From positions 3,782,001 through 3,846,000 of the forward strand of contig NZ_JANADR010000001.1 of assembly GCF_024199925.1 (NCBI RefSeq): DNA of 64,000 nt. Reading direction: 5' to 3'. A program made the translations under genes and the position numbers. This DNA is from Bradyrhizobium sp. CCGUVB1N3. Its GTDB lineage: Bacteria; Pseudomonadota; Alphaproteobacteria; Rhizobiales; Xanthobacteraceae. Shown one piece after another: positions 38,591 through 47,165 of this stretch (positions within the stretch are counted from its first letter, which is position 1; each line of letters opens with the position of its first letter). The notes under the pieces were generated by a model. That model ran no database searches and was not told where the DNA came from. It saw only the letters and a list, made by a program, of their open reading frames with translations.

Positions 38591-41493
38591 CCCGCGCCTT
38601 CCCACCATCGAATCTGGAGACACCGTGGACCGGAGCTGGGCAGGACCGGTTCGCGCTTGAGAGCCATCGGCCGTTGACGATTGGTCAGACTGATCGGACC
38701 TATCTGGTCGCTCGCGGCCATGTCGACCTGTTTGCCGTCATGCCCCCGGGCGATGACTCGCCGCCGCGCCGCTGGCATTTGTTTCGCGTCGCAAGTGGGG
38801 GATTGATCATTGGCCTGCCTGCATCGGCTCGTGGCGGGCGCGGCCTCGAAGTGATTGCGGTCGGTGGCCTCGATGCGGAGGTGATCTCTTGTTCTCGCCG
38901 CGAGGTGACCGACCGAGCGATGCTCGAAAAATGGTCCACGCTGCTGCTGGCGACGGTCGCGACGCTTCCGGGCGATATCTCTGCCTCTCACATCGATCTC
39001 GATGTCGAAGGCGAACTGGCACCCGGCGAGCTGCTGCGCATGTCGGGCGGGCAGGTCAGTTGGCTCAGCGTCGAGGAGGGGGCAATCGGGATCGTCGGCG
39101 TGGATCAGGCGATCACCGCGATCGATCCGCCCTGCCCGCTGTCACCGGGTACGTGCTTGGTGGCTGAGCGTCAAACGAAACTGCGCGTCAGGGACGGCGC
39201 AATGCTCACCGTCGCCGAGATCCACGCTGGCCTTGACGTCTTGCACACCTTGGTCGTGAACGCGCTCGCTGACAAATTCGACATGGAATGGACGGCCGAC
39301 GTGGCGCGCCTGCAACGGCGCGCCACGCAGGAGGACTCGCGGGCTGAAGCCACGATTGGCCGCCTCGCGGGGATCATCGATCCGGGGGCTCTCGCGCCGG
39401 AGGACCTCGCCGAGGGGACCGACCGGGTATTGTTGGCCTGCCGGGCCGTGGCGGAAGCGATGGGAGTAGAGCTTGCACCGGCCGGCAAGCGCCTGCCTGA
39501 TACCGACGATCTCACTGCGGTGCTCAAACTCGCGGAGGCATCGGGGCTTCGCAGCCGTCGCCTGCTGCTTCGAGCCGGCTGGTGGGCCAACAGCGCAAGC
39601 CCGTTTCTCGTGTTTCTCGGCCAGGAGCGCCGCGCGGCGGCGATCCTTCCCGGTCCCCGCGGCGGACATCTCCTGCTCGATCCCGCGACCGGGACGCGCA
39701 AGCCACTGACGCCAGATATCATTGCCGAGCTCGCGCCGGAGGCCGTGATGTTCTACCATTCACTGCCGGCGCGCTCCCTGGCCTTTCGCGATCTTGCGTC
39801 CTTCGTTGCGCCGATGCTTCGCGTCGATCTGTCGCGAATTATCGTCGCGTCACTCGGCCTTGGCGTGCTCGCGATGGCGACGCCGCTGGTGACCAAGGTC
39901 CTGATCGATTCGGTGCTGCCGCGCGCGGAGGCCGACCAATTGCTGATCTGTACGGCGGCTCTCGTCGTGGTGACGCTGATGGCGGGGGGCGTCCAGTTCA
40001 TGCAGGGCGTCGCAGTGCTGCGGCTCGAGAGCAGGTTAGACTGGATGGTGCAGGCCGCCGTCGCCGATCGGCTGCTGCGCATGCCGATCGAGTTCTTCCG
40101 GAGCTACTCGGCTGGCGACCTTGCAGATCGTGCGCTGGGCATCGAAGCGATCAGGGTGATGATAACCACCCGGGCGATACGCGGAATGTTGGCGCTTGCC
40201 TCGTTCGTGTTCGCCTTCGCGGTGATGCTCTATCTCGACGCCCCACTGGGCCTATTCGCAGCCGTGCTTGCCCTCATTCGCTTCGTGATCGTCGGCGGCC
40301 TCAGCTTCGCCCGGGTGAAGCACGAGAGAGCGAACTTCGGCCTCAGAGGCTGGCTTCAGGGCGCAATCGTGCAGTTCGTGACGGGCATCGGTAAGCTGCG
40401 GGCCGCCAATGCAACGATCAATGCCCTCAATGTCTGGGTCGAGCGCTTCAGTCGCCAAAAGCGGCACTTCATCGCCTCCCAGCATGCGGCCAACGCGATG
40501 AAGAGCTTCGAAGCGGGCTTTCCCGCGATCGCGACGCTCCTGATCTTCGCGGGCTCCGAAGGGCTGGCGGCGACCAGCCCGATACATGATCTCGGCAGTT
40601 TCCTGGCGTTCTATGCCGCATTCGGGATTGCGTTGGGTGCCGCCGGGGAATGGGCGCAGGCTGCGGCCCAACTCGTTACTGTCATTCCCCGCATCGAGCG
40701 GCTGGGTCCGATTATTGCGACACCGATCGAAACCCCCGACGATGCGAAAGCGGTGGGCGAGATCGAAGGCACCATCGAATTCGCCGAAGTGTCGTTTCGC
40801 TACGGCACAGCCGGGCCGGCCATCGTGGATGGCGTCAGCCTGAGCGTCGCGCGTGGCGAATATCTTGCCATCGTGGGCCCCTCGGGCAGCGGCAAGTCGA
40901 CGCTGTTCCGTCTTCTGCTCGGGTTCGAGAAGCCGCAGTCGGGCGTGATCTTCGTGGATGGTAAATCGCTCGAGACCATCGACCTCAGCTCCCTGCGGCG
41001 CCAAGTGGGCGTCGTGCTGCAAAATTCCAAGCTTTCTTCGGGCAATCTGTATGAGAACATCTGCGGTGGTGTCCATCTGCCGATCGACCGGGTTTGGGAT
41101 ATCGCGGGGGCCGCGGGGCTCGATCGCGACATCGAGGCGATGCCGATGGGAATGCACACTTTCGTCGCCGAAGGTATCAATACCTTGTCCGGCGGTCAGC
41201 GTCAGCGGCTGATGATCGCGCGGGCACTCGCACACAATCCGCGCCTGCTATTGATGGATGAGGCCACCAGTGCGCTCGACAACCGCAGTCAGGCCATCGT
41301 TACCGCCTCCATCAGGCGCCTCAACGTGACCAGGATCGTCATCGCGCATCGGCTCAGCACGGTGCAGTCTGCGGACCGGATCATCGTGCTCGACAAGGGA
41401 CGGATCGTGCAGTCGGGCCGCTTCGATGAGCTCATCGCAGCCCCTGGCTTGTTTGCCGAATTCGCCCGCCGCCAGCTGCTGCAGGAGAACTAA
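38587..41493 (+). CDS. NHLP-family export ABC transporter, permease/ATPase without peptidase
   Basis: This 968-residue protein has a large N-terminal region (about 1-400) without a C39 protease. It includes a cupin/CNB-like beta-rich part and a helical segment. An ABC membrane domain follows (about 410-700; LRVDLSRIIVASLGLGVLAM onward), then an ATPase with Walker A GPSGSGKST, signature LSGGQRQRLMIARAL and Walker B LLLMDEATSALD. In NHLP systems this second exporter pairs with the peptidase-type one, perhaps as a heterodimer. It is translationally coupled to the preceding gene (ATGA). Typical length is 900-1000. Substrate cannot be read from sequence. Confidence 0.92.
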   Translation: MTRAFPPSNLETPWTGAGQDRFALESHRPLTIGQTDRTYLVARGHVDLFAVMPPGDDSPPRRWHLFRVASGGLIIGLPASARGGRGLEVIAVGGLDAEVISCSRREVTDRAMLEKWSTLLLATVATLPGDISASHIDLDVEGELAPGELLRMSGGQVSWLSVEEGAIGIVGVDQAITAIDPPCPLSPGTCLVAERQTKLRVRDGAMLTVAEIHAGLDVLHTLVVNALADKFDMEWTADVARLQRRATQEDSRAEATIGRLAGIIDPGALAPEDLAEGTDRVLLACRAVAEAMGVELAPAGKRLPDTDDLTAVLKLAEASGLRSRRLLLRAGWWANSASPFLVFLGQERRAAAILPGPRGGHLLLDPATGTRKPLTPDIIAELAPEAVMFYHSLPARSLAFRDLASFVAPMLRVDLSRIIVASLGLGVLAMATPLVTKVLIDSVLPRAEADQLLICTAALVVVTLMAGGVQFMQGVAVLRLESRLDWMVQAAVADRLLRMPIEFFRSYSAGDLADRALGIEAIRVMITTRAIRGMLALASFVFAFAVMLYLDAPLGLFAAVLALIRFVIVGGLSFARVKHERANFGLRGWLQGAIVQFVTGIGKLRAANATINALNVWVERFSRQKRHFIASQHAANAMKSFEAGFPAIATLLIFAGSEGLAATSPIHDLGSFLAFYAAFGIALGAAGEWAQAAAQLVTVIPRIERLGPIIATPIETPDDAKAVGEIEGTIEFAEVSFRYGTAGPAIVDGVSLSVARGEYLAIVGPSGSGKSTLFRLLLGFEKPQSGVIFVDGKSLETIDLSSLRRQVGVVLQNSKLSSGNLYENICGGVHLPIDRVWDIAGAAGLDRDIEAMPMGMHTFVAEGINTLSGGQRQRLMIARALAHNPRLLLMDEATSALDNRSQAIVTASIRRLNVTRIVIAHRLSTVQSADRIIVLDKGRIVQSGRFDELIAAPGLFAEFARRQLLQEN

Positions 41494-41495
41494 CC

Positions 41496-42056
41496 ATGCG
41501 CAAGGTCCTTTTCATGTTCGGGGTGCTGAACGATTCCGACATCGAATGGATGGTCCGGTCCGGTCAGCGGCGCACGATCCGTGGCGGAGAGACCGTCATT
41601 CAGGAGGGCGTGCCGATCGAATCCATCATCCTGGTGCTGCAGGGGCGCATGGGGGTCGAGATCGACCGAGCCGGCGAGATCGCCCAGATCGAGGAGGGGG
41701 ATGTCATCGGCGAGATGTCAATGGTCGATTCCGCGCCACCTTCCGCGACTGTTGTGGCGAAGATCGACGCGGTCGCACTGTTCCTCGATAAGACGATCTT
41801 GCAGCAGAAGTTGGCTGGCGATGCTCATTTTGCAAGCCGCTTCTATCGGGCACTTGCGATCCTGCTCTCGGATCGGCTGCGTGCAACCGAACGCCGGATG
41901 GCCTATGGCCAGGGCGCGGATCTTGCGGACGAGAACGCCCGCCTCAAAGACGAGCTGGACCCTGACGTGTTGGACCACCTTGCGATTGCGGGCGAACGAT
42001 TCGACCGCCTGCGTAAGCAGGTCGAGGCCGCGGAGATAAGGAAGCATCACCGCTAA
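41496..42056 (+). CDS. cyclic nucleotide-binding-fold protein, no DNA-binding domain
   Basis: This 186-residue protein has a CRP-type beta-roll (about 5-125) followed by a helical tail (about 130-186) rich in Glu, Arg and Asp, without an HTH. The phosphate-binding cassette reads GEMSMVDSAPPSATVVA: the GE pair is kept, but the arginine that pairs with the cyclic phosphate is replaced by Pro/Ser, so cAMP binding is doubtful. It begins 2 bp after the exporter stop and closes the operon. Such proteins accompany NHLP exporters repeatedly; the role is unknown, possibly a scaffold or sensor for the exporter. Confidence 0.82.
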   Translation: MRKVLFMFGVLNDSDIEWMVRSGQRRTIRGGETVIQEGVPIESIILVLQGRMGVEIDRAGEIAQIEEGDVIGEMSMVDSAPPSATVVAKIDAVALFLDKTILQQKLAGDAHFASRFYRALAILLSDRLRATERRMAYGQGADLADENARLKDELDPDVLDHLAIAGERFDRLRKQVEAAEIRKHHR

Positions 42057-42355
42057 GAGCTGTAGACGCAAAGATCGCGACCTCGGCAAGTGCCGCTTTG
42101 TCGGAAATTCCGCGTCATCGGATTCCTGATGATTTACACGATGTAGTCTGTTTCGGGTCGCGAGCGGAAAGTCTCAACTTGAGTGGATGATTCCCGCTTC
42201 TCATCTGACAGCGGATGCGCAGCTCGGGCTCGCGAACCGGCGGAAGCTTGGACCGCACCAGTTTCACACCAGAAACAACCTGAATGAACCACAACAAACG
42301 CGAACGAGACCAAACAAAAACAAAGCGAAATCAACGAAATTGACCGTTATCCCGT
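42057..42355. other. non-coding stretch between exporter operon and right repeat
   Basis: This stretch of about 300 bp becomes distinctly A-rich towards 42280-42345 (runs such as CAAACAAAAACAAAGCG). No gene, tRNA or clear hairpin is seen. It belongs to the island and ends where the 47-bp tRNA repeat begins. Confidence 0.5.
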
Positions 42356-42402
42356 CGCTCATAACGGTCTGGTTGCAGGTTCGAGTCCTGCCGGGCCCAC
42401 CA
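42356..42402 (+). repeat. right attachment-site repeat, exact copy of the tRNA-Ile 3' half
   Basis: These 47 bp are identical to 34222-34268, including the T-arm, acceptor 3' strand and CCA. Upstream the match stops in the anticodon stem, so this is not a functional tRNA. It marks the right end of the exporter segment; the integrase gene begins 184 bp further on. Confidence 0.92.
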
Positions 42403-42531
42403 CATTGTTAGTCCGTCAGCATTCGCAACGATGCGTCCTCATCCGCTGAAGCGACATTTCCGCTGTTTTTGTAATGACTTTCAACGTGCAAACGTTCGCC
42501 GATGTTCGTAGGGTGTTTGCTAACATCCCGC

Positions 42532-42585
42532 CGTTTTGTTGGCATATTTGTTGGTATCTTATCGAAGCCGAAGCGAGATACCAAC
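42532..42585. promoter_or_regulatory. direct and inverted repeats just before the integrase start
   Basis: Two tandem copies of TTTGTTGG(C/T)AT lie at about 42536-42558. The second begins an inverted repeat, GTTGGTATCT (42550-42559) and AGATACCAAC (42576-42585), whose right arm ends at the integrase ATG. Such repeats near integrase genes usually are recombinase arm-binding or autoregulatory sites; the hairpin would also cover the ribosome binding region. Confidence 0.5.
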
Positions 42586-43809
42586 ATGCCGCTCACGGAT
42601 ACGAAGTGTCGGAATGCCAAGAGGCAAGTCAAGCCACGCAAGCTCTCCGACGGCGGCGGCTTGCACCTCTTAATCAATCCTGACGGAGCTAAATACTGGC
42701 GCTTGGCCTATCGGTGGCATGGCAAGCAACGCACCCTTGCAATCGGCGTTTATCCGGCCATTGGGTTGATGGAGGCGCGCGCTGCGCGGGATGAAGCCAA
42801 ACGTAACCTTGCTGCTGACATCGATCCTTCAGTAGTGAAACGGGAGCGTAAGCGGGCCGCAAAGATTGCAATTGACAATACCTTCGAAGCCGTCGCGCGC
42901 GAGTGGCACGAAAACTGGAAAGGTGCACGTAGCCCCTACTACGCTGCCCAGATCCTCCGACGTCTGGAGGCGAATGCTTTCCCGGCCATCGGTCGCCGTC
43001 CGGTTGCGGCGATTGAGCCGCCGGAACTTCTGGACATGCTGCGCAAGGTCGAGAAGCGCGGGGTGAACGAAACGGCGCGACGGCTAAAGCAACTCGTCGG
43101 ACAAATATTCCGTTTCGCTATCGTGACCGGCCGAGCGAAGCGGGACCCCTCCGTTGATCTCAAGGACGCTTTACGAGCTACGGGAGAACCGCAACGTCAC
43201 AGAGCGATGCCGCTTTCGGAGCTGCCAACCTTCTTGCAGAAGTTGGAATGTTACAGCGGCGAGCAGCAGACCAAACTTGCATTGAAGCTGGTAACCCTGA
43301 CGTTTCTTCGAACGACTGAGCTGCGCGCCGGCAAGTGGGGCGAACTGGAGAACCTGGATGAGAATTCCGCTGTGTGGCGCATTCCGGCCGAACGTATGAA
43401 AATGCGCCTGGAGCATCTGGTGCCTCTGTCACGCCAAGCAGTCGCGGTATTGCGCGAGCTGCGCGCGCTTTGTGGCGGTAGTCCCTACATCTTTCCTTCG
43501 CCCGGAAAAGGCGACTGCATGTCCAGCAACACCATGCTCTATGCCATCTACCGGATGGGATATCACGGTCGCGCCACGACCCACGGTTTCCGCACCGTCG
43601 CTTCCACGATCTTAAACGAAACCAACTTGTTCAACCGAGATTGGATCGAACGCCAGCTTTCGCACGTAGAACGAAACGAAGTGCGACGCGCGTACAACGC
43701 CGCGGAGTGGATGCCTGATCGTCGAAGAATGATGCAGTGGTGGGCAGACCATATTACAGCGTTGGCTCTCGAAGGCGACAAAATCATTCCGTTGTCGCGC
43801 GCGGGCTAA
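42586..43809 (+). CDS. tyrosine-type site-specific integrase (P4-like, N-terminal DUF4102)
   Basis: This 407-residue protein has an N-terminal arm-binding domain (MPLTDTKCRNAKRQVKPRKL, then GGGLHLLINPDGAKYWRLAY), a core-binding domain (about 95-195) and a catalytic domain. The catalytic residues can all be placed: R247 (RTTELRAG), H333 and R336 (THGFRT), H360 (LSHVERN) and the nucleophile Y370 (RRAYNAAEW). It therefore looks active. The start at 42586 is used rather than an upstream frame at 42502. It lies between the tRNA-Ile repeat and a tRNA-Arg 3' fragment, so its target could be either site. Confidence 0.93.
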   Translation: MPLTDTKCRNAKRQVKPRKLSDGGGLHLLINPDGAKYWRLAYRWHGKQRTLAIGVYPAIGLMEARAARDEAKRNLAADIDPSVVKRERKRAAKIAIDNTFEAVAREWHENWKGARSPYYAAQILRRLEANAFPAIGRRPVAAIEPPELLDMLRKVEKRGVNETARRLKQLVGQIFRFAIVTGRAKRDPSVDLKDALRATGEPQRHRAMPLSELPTFLQKLECYSGEQQTKLALKLVTLTFLRTTELRAGKWGELENLDENSAVWRIPAERMKMRLEHLVPLSRQAVAVLRELRALCGGSPYIFPSPGKGDCMSSNTMLYAIYRMGYHGRATTHGFRTVASTILNETNLFNRDWIERQLSHVERNEVRRAYNAAEWMPDRRRMMQWWADHITALALEGDKIIPLSRAG

Positions 43810-43823
43810 CTAAATGCCTTATT

Positions 43824-43868
43824 CTCCGAAGGGGGAGGCCACACGTTCGAATCGTGTCGGGTGCGCCA
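43824..43868 (+). repeat. 3' fragment of a tRNA-Arg(CCG)-like gene, likely attachment-site remnant
   Basis: From the anticodon loop CTCCGAA through a variable loop, a perfect T-arm (ACACG TTCGAAT CGTGT) and the 3' acceptor strand CGGGTGC-G-CCA, this is the last 45 nt of a tRNA. The 5' half is missing: the sequence before it does not pair and is the integrase tail. The CCG anticodon position and acceptor suggest tRNA-Arg. It sits 15 bp after the integrase stop, the typical place of an attachment-site copy. Confidence 0.75.
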
Positions 43869-44141
43869 TCGTTCCCGATGGCAGTCAGGCAACACGCATC
43901 TAGGCCTTGCGCAGTGGCGGTCGCGGACCACTGACAAATACATCCAGCTCCCGCACGCTTATGGGTCAGCGTGATGCCCATGATGTTGATGCGCCGCCTT
44001 GGGTTGCGCTCCATCGGGAGACGCATTCGCCGATGTGCCAGCGCATTTACTATTACAAGGGGCAGAGCGCCTTCACTCGTTGGCATGCGGTGCTCGCGCT
44101 CGAAGGTGGCAGACCGTCCAAATACGGCCGTTCATTCGGCG

Positions 44142-45312
44142 TAATACCAATCCTCATAATGATCGACCGATGTAAGCCCAATCGCGGAGCCCGATCGACA
44201 TGATCTTCCACGGCTGCGCGATGAGGGTGTTCCAGGCGTAACAGCAGTGGTCGACGATGTCGTCGTAGGATTTGAAGACGCGGTTTGACAGCCAATTTTG
44301 GCGCATGAACTGCCAGATGTTCTCCTGGCTGTTCAGCTCGGGCGAACGCGGCGGCAATGGCAGCAGCGAGATGTTGTGCGGAACGCTCAGCTGCTTCGCT
44401 CCGTGCCATCCAGCCTGATCGAGGATGATGATGGCGTGGGCACCATGGCTGACCTTGGTGGATATCTCATCGAGATGAAGCTGCATTGCTTCGGTGTTGC
44501 AGAAAGGTAGTACCAGAGCGGCGCCAGTTCCGAGTTCAGGACATACGGCACCGAACAGGTACGTCGATTGCGTACGCTGGTCATGGGCTGCCCGCGGCCG
44601 CGATCCCTTTCTGGCCCAGCGATAGGTGAGCTTATTCTTCTGGCCCACCCGCATCTCATCCTGGAACCACACCTCTACCGGCGTGTCCGGCGCAAGGCTG
44701 CTGCGGATGTCCTCCACGCTGGAGTGGAAGTTTTTTTATATGCCTCGATCGCATCGGGATCCTGCTTGTAAGCTCTCGGCCGGGCGCTGACGTGTGAGAA
44801 GCCGAGGTCCTTGAGGGCGCGATAGACCGTGTCGTCTGATACCGAGATGCCAAACTCCTCGTGCAGCCGCATGATCAGGTCACACGCCCGCCAGCGCACC
44901 ACGCCATGGATGGCCGGGATCGGCCCTTCGTCCACGATCTGCGCCAGAAACGCCCGATGCTCCTCGTTGAGCTTCGCCGGCGCACCTGGCGCGGGGACAT
45001 TGATCAAACCATCCGGCCCTTGCTCGTTGAACCGGATCACCCAGTCGCGTAGCGTCTGCCGGTCCATCCCGCCGACCTTGGCGGCCTCCGTGCGCGAGGC
45101 GCCATCGAGCACCGCAGCAATCGCCAGAAGCCGCCGAACCTGATCGCTGTCCTTCGCCCGCCGCGCTAACCGGCGCACCTCAACCGCCGTCAAATCCGTC
45201 CGAACCGCAATCGGCTGGCCCATGGCAACTCCCTCCAATTGCCATGTTGAATCATCGACCCGCTGATTTGGAAAGCCCCACCGTGAGTCACCACCTCAGC
45301 GGATTAGTATAA
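44142..45312 (-). mobile_element. IS630-family insertion sequence
   Basis: Terminal inverted repeats ATACCAATCC (44144-44153) and GGATTAGTAT (45301-45310) match at 9 of 10 positions and are flanked by T/A-rich bases that would fit the TA target of this family. The element is about 1.17 kb and holds one transposase gene split over two frames. It ends about 3 bp past the dadA stop codon, so dadA is intact. To the left, 43869-44141 shows only a short frame with no recognisable function. Confidence 0.85.
44154..45223 (-). CDS. IS630-family transposase, two frames joined by probable -1 frameshift
   Basis: The first frame (44675-45223) starts with GGAGGGAGTTGCC before its ATG and encodes the HTH part (VGGMDRQTLRDWVIRFNEQG). 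The second (through 44154) encodes the DDE catalytic part: D in VWFQDEMRVGQ, D in IIILDQAGWHG, E in PPRSPELNSQENIW. They overlap, and at TAT-AAAAAAA-C a -1 slip on the seven adenines changes AYKKTST to AYKKNFH and continues directly into VEDIRSSLAPDTP, restoring a protein of about 356 residues. Programmed -1 slippage at A-runs is documented in this family, so the gene is probably functional, not broken. Confidence 0.85.
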
Positions 45313-45314
45313 GA

Positions 45315-46565
45315 CTATTGGTAACGGGCTAGGCCGAGATCCTCTGTTTCGATGTCGGGCTTCCGCCCCGACACAAGGTCCGCTATGACCCGAGAGGACC
45401 CGCAACTCATTGTCCAACCGAGAGTGCCATGCCCGGTATTCACGAAAAGATTTCTAATTCTGGTCCGGCCGATAATTGGAGTCCCATCCGGCGTCATCGG
45501 TCGTAGCCCTGACCAGAAGGACGCGTTCTTGGGGTCTCCACCGGGAAACAGATCCATCACGGAATACTCCAGCGTTCGCCGGCGTGCCTCGACGAGATCA
45601 TTGGTGTAACCTGAGATTTCAGCCATTCCACCGACACGAATGCGGTCCCCGAGGCGGGTAATCGCAATCTTGTATGTCTCGTCCATGACCGTCGATTCGG
45701 GGGCGCGCGAAGTGTCGGTAATGGGAATCGTCAGCGAGTATCCCTTGACAGGATAAACTGGCAGCTTGATTCCTATCTTCTTGAGGAGAAGCGGTGAATA
45801 ACTTCCCAGTGCGACAACGACCGCGTCCGAACGAATAGCCCCGCGATCGGTGATCACACCACGCACTTGGCCGGCTTCGATGTCCAGTCCATTGATGCAA
45901 TGTCCGTAACGGAAATCGACACCCAATGCCGCGGCTTTCTGCTCCAGCGCATTGGTGAACTTGAAGCAATCGCCGGTCTCGTCCTTCGGAGTTAAAAGCC
46001 CTCCGACTATTCGGTCGCGAACGTGGCGCAATGCGGGTTCGACCCGAACACAACCGTCTCGATCGAGCACCTCAAATGGAACGCCATCCGCTGCAAGAGC
46101 CTTCATGTCCTTTGCCGATGCATCGAGCTGCTGTTGTGTTCGAAACAACTGCAGGGTCCCCTGCATACGCTCGTCATAGTGCAACGAGGTCTCTTCCCTC
46201 ACCTCGGCAAGTGCCTTGCGACTGTAGTCCGCCAGGCGGAGCATCCGTCCCTTGTTAAGGGCATACCGGCTGGCTGTGCAGTTGGACAACATGCGGACAA
46301 GCCAAGAGAGCATGGCGGCATCAAGCTTCGGACGAAGGATCAATGGCGCATGCCGCATAAGCATCCACTTGACGGCCTTCATAGGGATTCCGGGGGCAGC
46401 CCACGGCGAACAGTAGCCAAAGGAGACCTCCCCGGCGTTCGCATAACTGGTCTCCAGTGCTGGACCCGGTTGCCTATCGACAACGACGACTTCGTGCCCG
46501 AGCTTTGCAAGTTGATATGCGGTTGTGACGCCGATAATGCCCGCGCCTAAAATGGTGACTTTCAT
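45315..46565 (-). CDS. dadA: D-amino acid dehydrogenase
   Basis: This 416-residue FAD protein oxidises D-amino acids (D-alanine and others) to 2-oxo acids, passing electrons to the respiratory chain. It starts [20 protein letters not shown] with a GxGxxG FAD site. DadA features follow: [35 protein letters not shown] and the C-terminal FAD-closing block [19 protein letters not shown]. Length is typical (about 415-430). Next on the same strand upstream is the alanine racemase remnant and then a divergent Lrp gene, the usual set for D/L-alanine catabolism. An IS630 copy abuts its 3' end. Confidence 0.93.
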   Translation of the reverse strand: MKVTILGAGIIGVTTAYQLAKLGHEVVVVDRQPGPALETSYANAGEVSFGYCSPWAAPGIPMKAVKWMLMRHAPLILRPKLDAAMLSWLVRMLSNCTASRYALNKGRMLRLADYSRKALAEVREETSLHYDERMQGTLQLFRTQQQLDASAKDMKALAADGVPFEVLDRDGCVRVEPALRHVRDRIVGGLLTPKDETGDCFKFTNALEQKAAALGVDFRYGHCINGLDIEAGQVRGVITDRGAIRSDAVVVALGSYSPLLLKKIGIKLPVYPVKGYSLTIPITDTSRAPESTVMDETYKIAITRLGDRIRVGGMAEISGYTNDLVEARRRTLEYSVMDLFPGGDPKNASFWSGLRPMTPDGTPIIGRTRIRNLFVNTGHGTLGWTMSCGSSRVIADLVSGRKPDIETEDLGLARYQ

Positions 46566-46623
46566 TCCTTTGGTCCAACGTTCTGCTTGACGATATTGAT
46601 GCGGGGTGTTTGCCGGGAACGCA

Positions 46624-47048
46624 TTAGCGATACTCTCTGCGGAAGCGATGACCGAGGCCCGTGAGAATTTCGTAGGCGATCGTGCCCGCGTCCGCTGCCA
46701 GCGCCTCGATTGTCTGATGAAGACCGATCACTTCGACGAGGCTTCCACAAAGAGCTGAGCGTTGTTCGGAAGTTGAGGCCGCAGCGCAATGGCTTCCTCC
46801 GCTTGCGCCACAAAAAAGTGTCTGCAGCCAGCATCAAGCAATGACCCCGCCACCTGGATGGCACCCAGACCATAGGCGAGGGCCTTGACGACTGCCGCAA
46901 CGCTGGCCGGGTTCGCCAAGGCTGCGATACGCTCAAAATTCCGGCGCAGTGCGGTCAAATCGACGGTCATGTATCCGGGGAAGCCCTGTGCTTCCCCATC
47001 TACGAGCGCCTGCGGAGCAGTTCGGTCGAATTTCTTTTCGCTTTTCAT
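46624..47048 (-). pseudogene. dadX: alanine racemase remnant (internal deletion)
   Basis: From ATG 47048 the frame gives the racemase N-terminus: PGYMTVDLTALRRNFERIAA, VAAVVKALAYGLG (the KAxAYGxG block around the PLP lysine) and FVAQAEEAIALR, then a stop at about residue 107. In another frame the minus strand continues with [20 protein letters not shown] and ends in a [23 protein letters not shown] tail at 46624, which is the C-terminus of the same family. Roughly 230 residues between are gone, including the C-terminal domain catalytic tyrosine. Note that the lysine block has LAYG rather than the usual DAYG. It lies between dadA and lrp, where a catabolic racemase is expected. Confidence 0.8.
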
Positions 47049-47165
47049 GACGAAAGGCGTAGCGCAATAATCGAGCAAATGCTGCGCATTCGTTGCTTGA
47101 TTATTCTGCGGAACCAGCAAAATTGGAATGATCAGCGATATTTTCGCACAAACTGGATTTCAGCG

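Noticed and set aside
34573..42056. Lanthipeptide or nitrile-hydratase-leader lantibiotic cluster
   Set aside because: No LanM/LanB, radical SAM, YcaO or long NHLP/Nif11 leader peptide is present, and the candidate core has no cysteine.
42340..42402. Second tRNA-Ile gene
   Set aside because: Only the 3' half from the anticodon stem is present; no D-arm or 5' acceptor strand precedes it. It is an attachment-site copy.
43800..43868. Intact tRNA-Arg gene downstream of the integrase
   Set aside because: The 5' half and a pairing anticodon stem are missing; the preceding bases are the integrase 3' end.
43907..44203. Open frame left of the IS element
   Set aside because: No ribosome binding site or recognisable motif, and it runs into the IS terminal repeat; too weak to list as a gene.
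46562..46936. Minus-strand 124-codon frame between dadA and dadX relic
   Set aside because: Arg/Ser-rich out-of-frame reading of the racemase relic; the family sequence lies in the other two frames.
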